The position numbers were made by a program, and so were the translations under genes. The notes under the pieces are model-generated. The model saw nothing but the letters and a program-made list of their open reading frames with translations, was not told the DNA's origin and did no database searches. A stretch of DNA of 64,000 nucleotides from Fulvivirga sp. M361 (GTDB lineage Bacteria > Bacteroidota > Bacteroidia > Cytophagales > Cyclobacteriaceae), in the NCBI RefSeq assembly GCF_007097395.1, contig NZ_VKDC01000026.1, positions 1 to 64,000 on the forward strand, written 5' to 3'. Shown one piece after another: positions 61,359 through 64,000 of this stretch (the first letter of the stretch is position 1; every line of letters starts with the position of its first letter).

Positions 61359-61882
61359 TCAATGTGAGTTTGTCAAAATAACAGTTGCCGAAAAAGATAT
61401 TTATCAACGCTGCCATGAACTCTTTATCAATCCGGGCACAGAATGAAAATAACTTAAAGCATAGCGGGTGATAGGTACCGGATAAACAATGTATAGATCA
61501 ATTTGATATAGAATGCCACTAACGGACAGAGCGTAACCGGATCATTTCCACCTTCTTTTGATGTCTTTTCCAAAATTTTAATTTTCAGAGTAGATTCAGA
61601 CACGCAAACTATCTAAAAGCAAAAAATCCCTCGAAGACCTGGCTCCAAGGGATAATTCGTTGTCTATAGTTGGCTTTATGTTTGTAAATGTAGAGCACCT
61701 GCGACACTTAGAGAAATCAACATCGACCAGTCTCTCATTACCACGATGGATAGCATATAGCACAGATGGGTAAACATTAAAGAGCAGAGTGCAAAGGACT
61801 CAGGGCACAGCAGGGTTGGATGCTACTGCCGGATACATTCAATAGATGACCAGACCAAGAATACCTAACGGCCAAATTCTGT
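61359..61882. other. intergenic region with terminator-like hairpin and word repeats
   Basis: About 520 bp with no convincing gene. A hairpin with a U tract on the minus strand (61615-61653) is described separately. Short junk-like words (GCAGAGTGCAAAGGACTCAGGGCACAGCAGGG around 61782-61813, split here as GCAGAGTGCAAAGGACTC and AGGGCACAGCAGGG) resemble low-complexity intergenic repeats of this phylum. Confidence 0.45.
61615..61653 (-). terminator. hairpin with U tract, minus strand
   Basis: On the minus strand ATCCCTTGGAG, a loop and CTTCGAGGGAT pair with two mismatches and are followed by TTTTTTGCTTTT (read as A residues on the plus strand at 61615-61626). It is about 230 bp beyond the TPR gene's stop, so the transcript would carry a long 3' region. 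Alternatively it ends an unseen small RNA. Confidence 0.5.
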
Positions 61883-62758
61883 CTATTTCTTTTCCTTTAG
61901 GGCCAATAACTCCTCTTTATACTTATTCGATATTTCAAATTCACGCAGACCGAAATGTATCCCGGCCAATCCTTCCAGGATATTTTCATCTTCGGAGGCA
62001 GCCTGGTAGGCTCGTTTCATATATGGAAGAGATTTTTTAAACAAGCCTATGGTCCGGTCTTCAAATTTTCCAAAAGCCAGAATATCTGCATCGTCGTAAT
62101 CGAGGTCCAATATATTAGATACCGCTGAATTATAGTAGATCACTCCTATATTATAATTCGCTTCTTTGTTGGTAGAATCTATAGCCAATACCTCTTCAAA
62201 AGCGTTCACTGCATCTGTATTGTGGTCTTTGATAGAATCTTTGGCATTCAGCTGAACATAAGCAGAGCCAAGCGTCAAATAAAAGCGGGATTTACTTTCC
62301 GCCAGAGAGATAGAGCCATCATTGACTAAGGCCAGTGTTTCTTCAAATTTAGTATAGTAAGCTTTGGCCAGCTGGAACAATTGCTGATCTATTATGGCTA
62401 TGGCCTCATTAAAATAGGTGGTAGCCAGGAATTTTATGTTCTGCCTGGCCTCTTGCTCGTACTGCTCGGTGCTATCCATATTCAGCAAGGTATTGAAAGC
62501 AACAATAGACTCACTTCTAAAGTTTTCTTTCTCGGTATTTTCAATGCTATTTTTGTACAGATCCTTATAAATGAATCCTTTCAAATACCAGGTAATATTT
62601 TCCGCAGCATAAAGCTCGCTGGTGAGGGCAGAATCTATCAATATCCTGGCTTCATTGAACTCACCATTCTGATAATGTTTCAATGAGCGATCCAGCATAT
62701 TTTGACCGAAACCATTGGTAAATGCCAGAAAGGAGAGTATGACAAATAAATACTTCAT
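61883..62758 (-). CDS. secreted TPR-repeat protein
   Basis: The 291-residue protein has a signal peptide (MKYLFVILSFLAFTNGFGQ) and several tetratricopeptide repeats: MLDRSLKHYQNGEFNEARILIDSAL, ENITWYLKGFIYKDLYKN, NFRSESIVAFNTLLNMDSTEQYEQEARQNIKFLATTYFNEAIAIID, AFEEVLAIDSTNKEANYNIGVIYYNSAV, LFKKSLPYMKRAYQAASEDENILEGLAGIHFGLREFEISNKYKEEL. TPR arrays scaffold protein complexes. Its ATG overlaps the stop of the YfiR-like gene (ATGA), so the two are translationally coupled in one operon with the TTR-like protein gene. Confidence 0.85.
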   Translation of the reverse strand: MKYLFVILSFLAFTNGFGQNMLDRSLKHYQNGEFNEARILIDSALTSELYAAENITWYLKGFIYKDLYKNSIENTEKENFRSESIVAFNTLLNMDSTEQYEQEARQNIKFLATTYFNEAIAIIDQQLFQLAKAYYTKFEETLALVNDGSISLAESKSRFYLTLGSAYVQLNAKDSIKDHNTDAVNAFEEVLAIDSTNKEANYNIGVIYYNSAVSNILDLDYDDADILAFGKFEDRTIGLFKKSLPYMKRAYQAASEDENILEGLAGIHFGLREFEISNKYKEELLALKEKK

Positions 62759-63303
62759 CCGTTTACCACTTTTGATATAGACATAAGTTCTTCGCTGATC
62801 TTTAAACCTTTAGCATCAAAGTTTGATGGATTGATCTCCATTCTTTGTTTATTATTTTCATAATATAAGTTAATATTAGCTCCTCTGTTGATCAATTCAT
62901 CTTCTTCTGTTACTAACAGTGTACTTGTCTTTTTTAGTTTCCTGTTAATGTAGGCCATATCCACACTTTTAGCTTTTACAACAAATAATATATGTGTGGG
63001 TACAATTTTTTCAGGGGTATCAAACATCAAAATCTCAAAACTACGATCGCCCCTACGCTTTACTTTTGACATTCTGATCAACTCTTCTTTCAAGGCCGGA
63101 TAATGGCCATAAATGGCTATCTTAAATCTGCCACTGGCCATATGCTCTGGCCAATCCACATATTTTGAAAAATTATACAGAAAAATGGCCTTTACCTTAG
63201 CATTGATATCAGAACCCCCGGGAGGACGGAATGAACATGCCGTAAAGACTAAGCCAATAAGCGCTAATCTCCTTACTATTTGATATTTATCTATCCTAAA
63301 CAA
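62755..63303 (-). CDS. YfiR/DUF4154 family protein
   Basis: The 182-residue protein begins with a TTG at 63303, overlapping the upstream gene's stop, and has a signal or lipoprotein-like segment (LALIGLVFTACSF). It matches DUF4154: NAKVKAIFLYNFSKYVDWPEHMASGRFKIAIYGHYPALKEELIRMSKVKRRGDRSFEILMFDTPEKIVPTHILFVVKAKS, and EEDELINRGANINLYYENNKQRMEINPSNFDAKGLKISEELMSISKVV. In Pseudomonas YfiR is a periplasmic repressor of the diguanylate cyclase YfiN. In Bacteroidota DUF4154 proteins are found beside sensor and TPR proteins, and their partner is unclear here. Confidence 0.88.
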   Translation of the reverse strand: MFRIDKYQIVRRLALIGLVFTACSFRPPGGSDINAKVKAIFLYNFSKYVDWPEHMASGRFKIAIYGHYPALKEELIRMSKVKRRGDRSFEILMFDTPEKIVPTHILFVVKAKSVDMAYINRKLKKTSTLLVTEEDELINRGANINLYYENNKQRMEINPSNFDAKGLKISEELMSISKVVNG

Positions 63304-64000
63304 TCCTCTATGTCAAGCCGGGCATTTCGGCAACTTATATTCTTGTAACACCTATTTCTTTGTTGCTTATAAGTTCCGACTATTACGGAACCCCTATCAA
63401 AGTTATGAGTCAACTCGTACAAATATGGCATTTTTTTAATAGCAAGCTGCTGATCTAATGCACTTTGATTGACAAAAGCAAAATCTACATAGTCAAAATA
63501 TTCACCATGTTCAACGCTATTAAACCGATACCTGGTGGCTCCTTCACTATTATCCACCTCTATATGTACTACCAGTTCAGTATCACAGCCGTCCAATAAG
63601 AACCGGTATCCCTCTTCAAATGTTACATCATCAAACTGAAAATAGCCTGTATAATCTGTTTCCACGCATGCCAATTCATTTCCTTGTCTATCTACCAACA
63701 CCACAGGATGAGCCAGGGGATCCACAACATTGCTCAATTCACCGCAGATCTTATTATAATATCTGTCATACTGTTCCCTGTAAGCAGCTAGTTCTTCAAA
63801 ATAGAATATTTCAGCGCGGTTCTTATTGTCCATTCTATCTACTATAGTTCCAAATTTATTCATGACTACAAGATTAATGACCAGTCCTTGATCTTCACGT
63901 TCAAGCAAAAAAGTATATTGGTAGTCCGGGGTCAATTGTGAGAACTTGAAGCTACCATCATTAGACGTGGTCGCCTTATCCACTACATTACCCTCATGAA
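63291..64000 (-). CDS. TTR-like/carboxypeptidase-regulatory-like domain protein (partial at right edge)
   Basis: The frame enters from the right edge without a start and ends at 63291; about 235 codons are visible. Its first part is GNVVDKATTSNDGSFKFSQLTPDYQYTFLLERED, a transthyretin or carboxypeptidase-regulatory-like beta module, followed by a second one (VVLVDRQGNELACVETDYTGYFQFDDVTFEEGYRFLLDGCDTELVVHIEVD). The last 60 residues are KKMPYLYELTHNFDRGSVIVGTYKQQRNRCYKNISCRNARLDIEDC. It is the upstream gene of an operon with YfiR and TPR proteins. The full domain set, and whether it is an OmpA-like or cell-surface protein, cannot be judged. Confidence 0.75.
   Translation of the reverse strand, partial: HEGNVVDKATTSNDGSFKFSQLTPDYQYTFLLEREDQGLVINLVVMNKFGTIVDRMDNKNRAEIFYFEELAAYREQYDRYYNKICGELSNVVDPLAHPVVLVDRQGNELACVETDYTGYFQFDDVTFEEGYRFLLDGCDTELVVHIEVDNSEGATRYRFNSVEHGEYFDYVDFAFVNQSALDQQLAIKKMPYLYELTHNFDRGSVIVGTYKQQRNRCYKNISCRNARLDIEDCLG

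Noticed and set aside
1-64000. tRNA, rRNA, CRISPR arrays and prophage genes
   Set aside because: I scanned the gaps by eye for acceptor-stem/TTCRA patterns, repeated spacers and phage gene families and found none; a covariance-model search would settle this.

Overview
The window is a chromosomal segment of a member of the Bacteroidota, most likely a marine or soil Cytophagales bacterium of the Fulvivirga/Reichenbachiella sort. The lineage call is inference. It rests on the type IX secretion (T9SS) signature (PorD, two type A sorting-domain proteins, one type B 'gliding motility' C-terminal domain protein), on GldA/GldF/GldG, type III glutamine synthetase, OstA-like and DUF4835 proteins, the lack of Shine-Dalgarno sites, and several TTG-N20-TAnnTTTG promoters typical of the phylum. 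The DNA is AT-rich and densely coding. I found no rRNA, tRNA, CRISPR array or prophage.

Region by region. 1-4 kb is accessory: the tail of an IS66 transposase abuts an apparently truncated SRPBCC gene, followed by an AraC regulator, a nitrilase-fold amidase, a group III truncated hemoglobin, a GNAT enzyme and a stand-alone GyrI-like domain, all on the minus strand. 4-10.3 kb has type III glutamine synthetase, a secreted HEIGH-type (M57) metalloprotease and a divergent secreted subtilisin-like T9SS protease. 10.3-19.6 kb has a DUF4407 protein, two unrecognised multi-pass membrane proteins, a HAD phosphatase, a YdeI-like protein, a GIN-domain (DUF2807) surface protein, TerB, a DUF2911 lipoprotein, an amidohydrolase and a beta-barrel protein. 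19.7-25.3 kb has dnaN and a tightly overlapping gldA-gldF-gldG-DUF4340 operon with a recognisable promoter. 25.3-33.1 kb holds lipoproteins, a TlpA-like thioredoxin, cytochrome c, DUF502, malate dehydrogenase, a cyclic-nucleotide-binding protein and tilS.

33.1-41 kb is a housekeeping plus-strand block: OstA-like, a T9SS cargo, then bamD-rpoZ-coaBC-porD-(small Sm-like protein)-recN. It combines outer-membrane assembly, RNA polymerase omega, coenzyme A synthesis, T9SS and DNA repair. 41-50 kb has an SLC13 transporter, small stress or modification enzymes, a histidine-kinase-like membrane protein with no ATPase domain, a Nudix hydrolase, and a loose group of FtsX-type permease, tautomerase-fold protein and CrtC/AttH-like lipoprotein. 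50-54 kb looks like a stress module: two small heat-shock proteins each preceded by a different palindrome, a DUF6249 membrane protein, and an ECF sigma factor with a membrane anti-sigma candidate. 54-64 kb has a carboxypeptidase-regulatory-domain protein, an M42 aminopeptidase, penicillin-binding protein 1A, a GNAT enzyme, a repeat-containing type B T9SS cargo, a small lipoprotein, and a minus-strand operon (TTR-like domain protein, YfiR/DUF4154, TPR protein) that runs off the right edge.

No classical defence or biosynthetic island is visible. The most novel-looking items are the 74-residue Sm-like protein between porD and recN, the HisKA-only membrane protein, the subtilisin with an apparent Asp-to-Glu change, the permease/tautomerase/CrtC group, and the unexplained palindromes around the small heat-shock genes.
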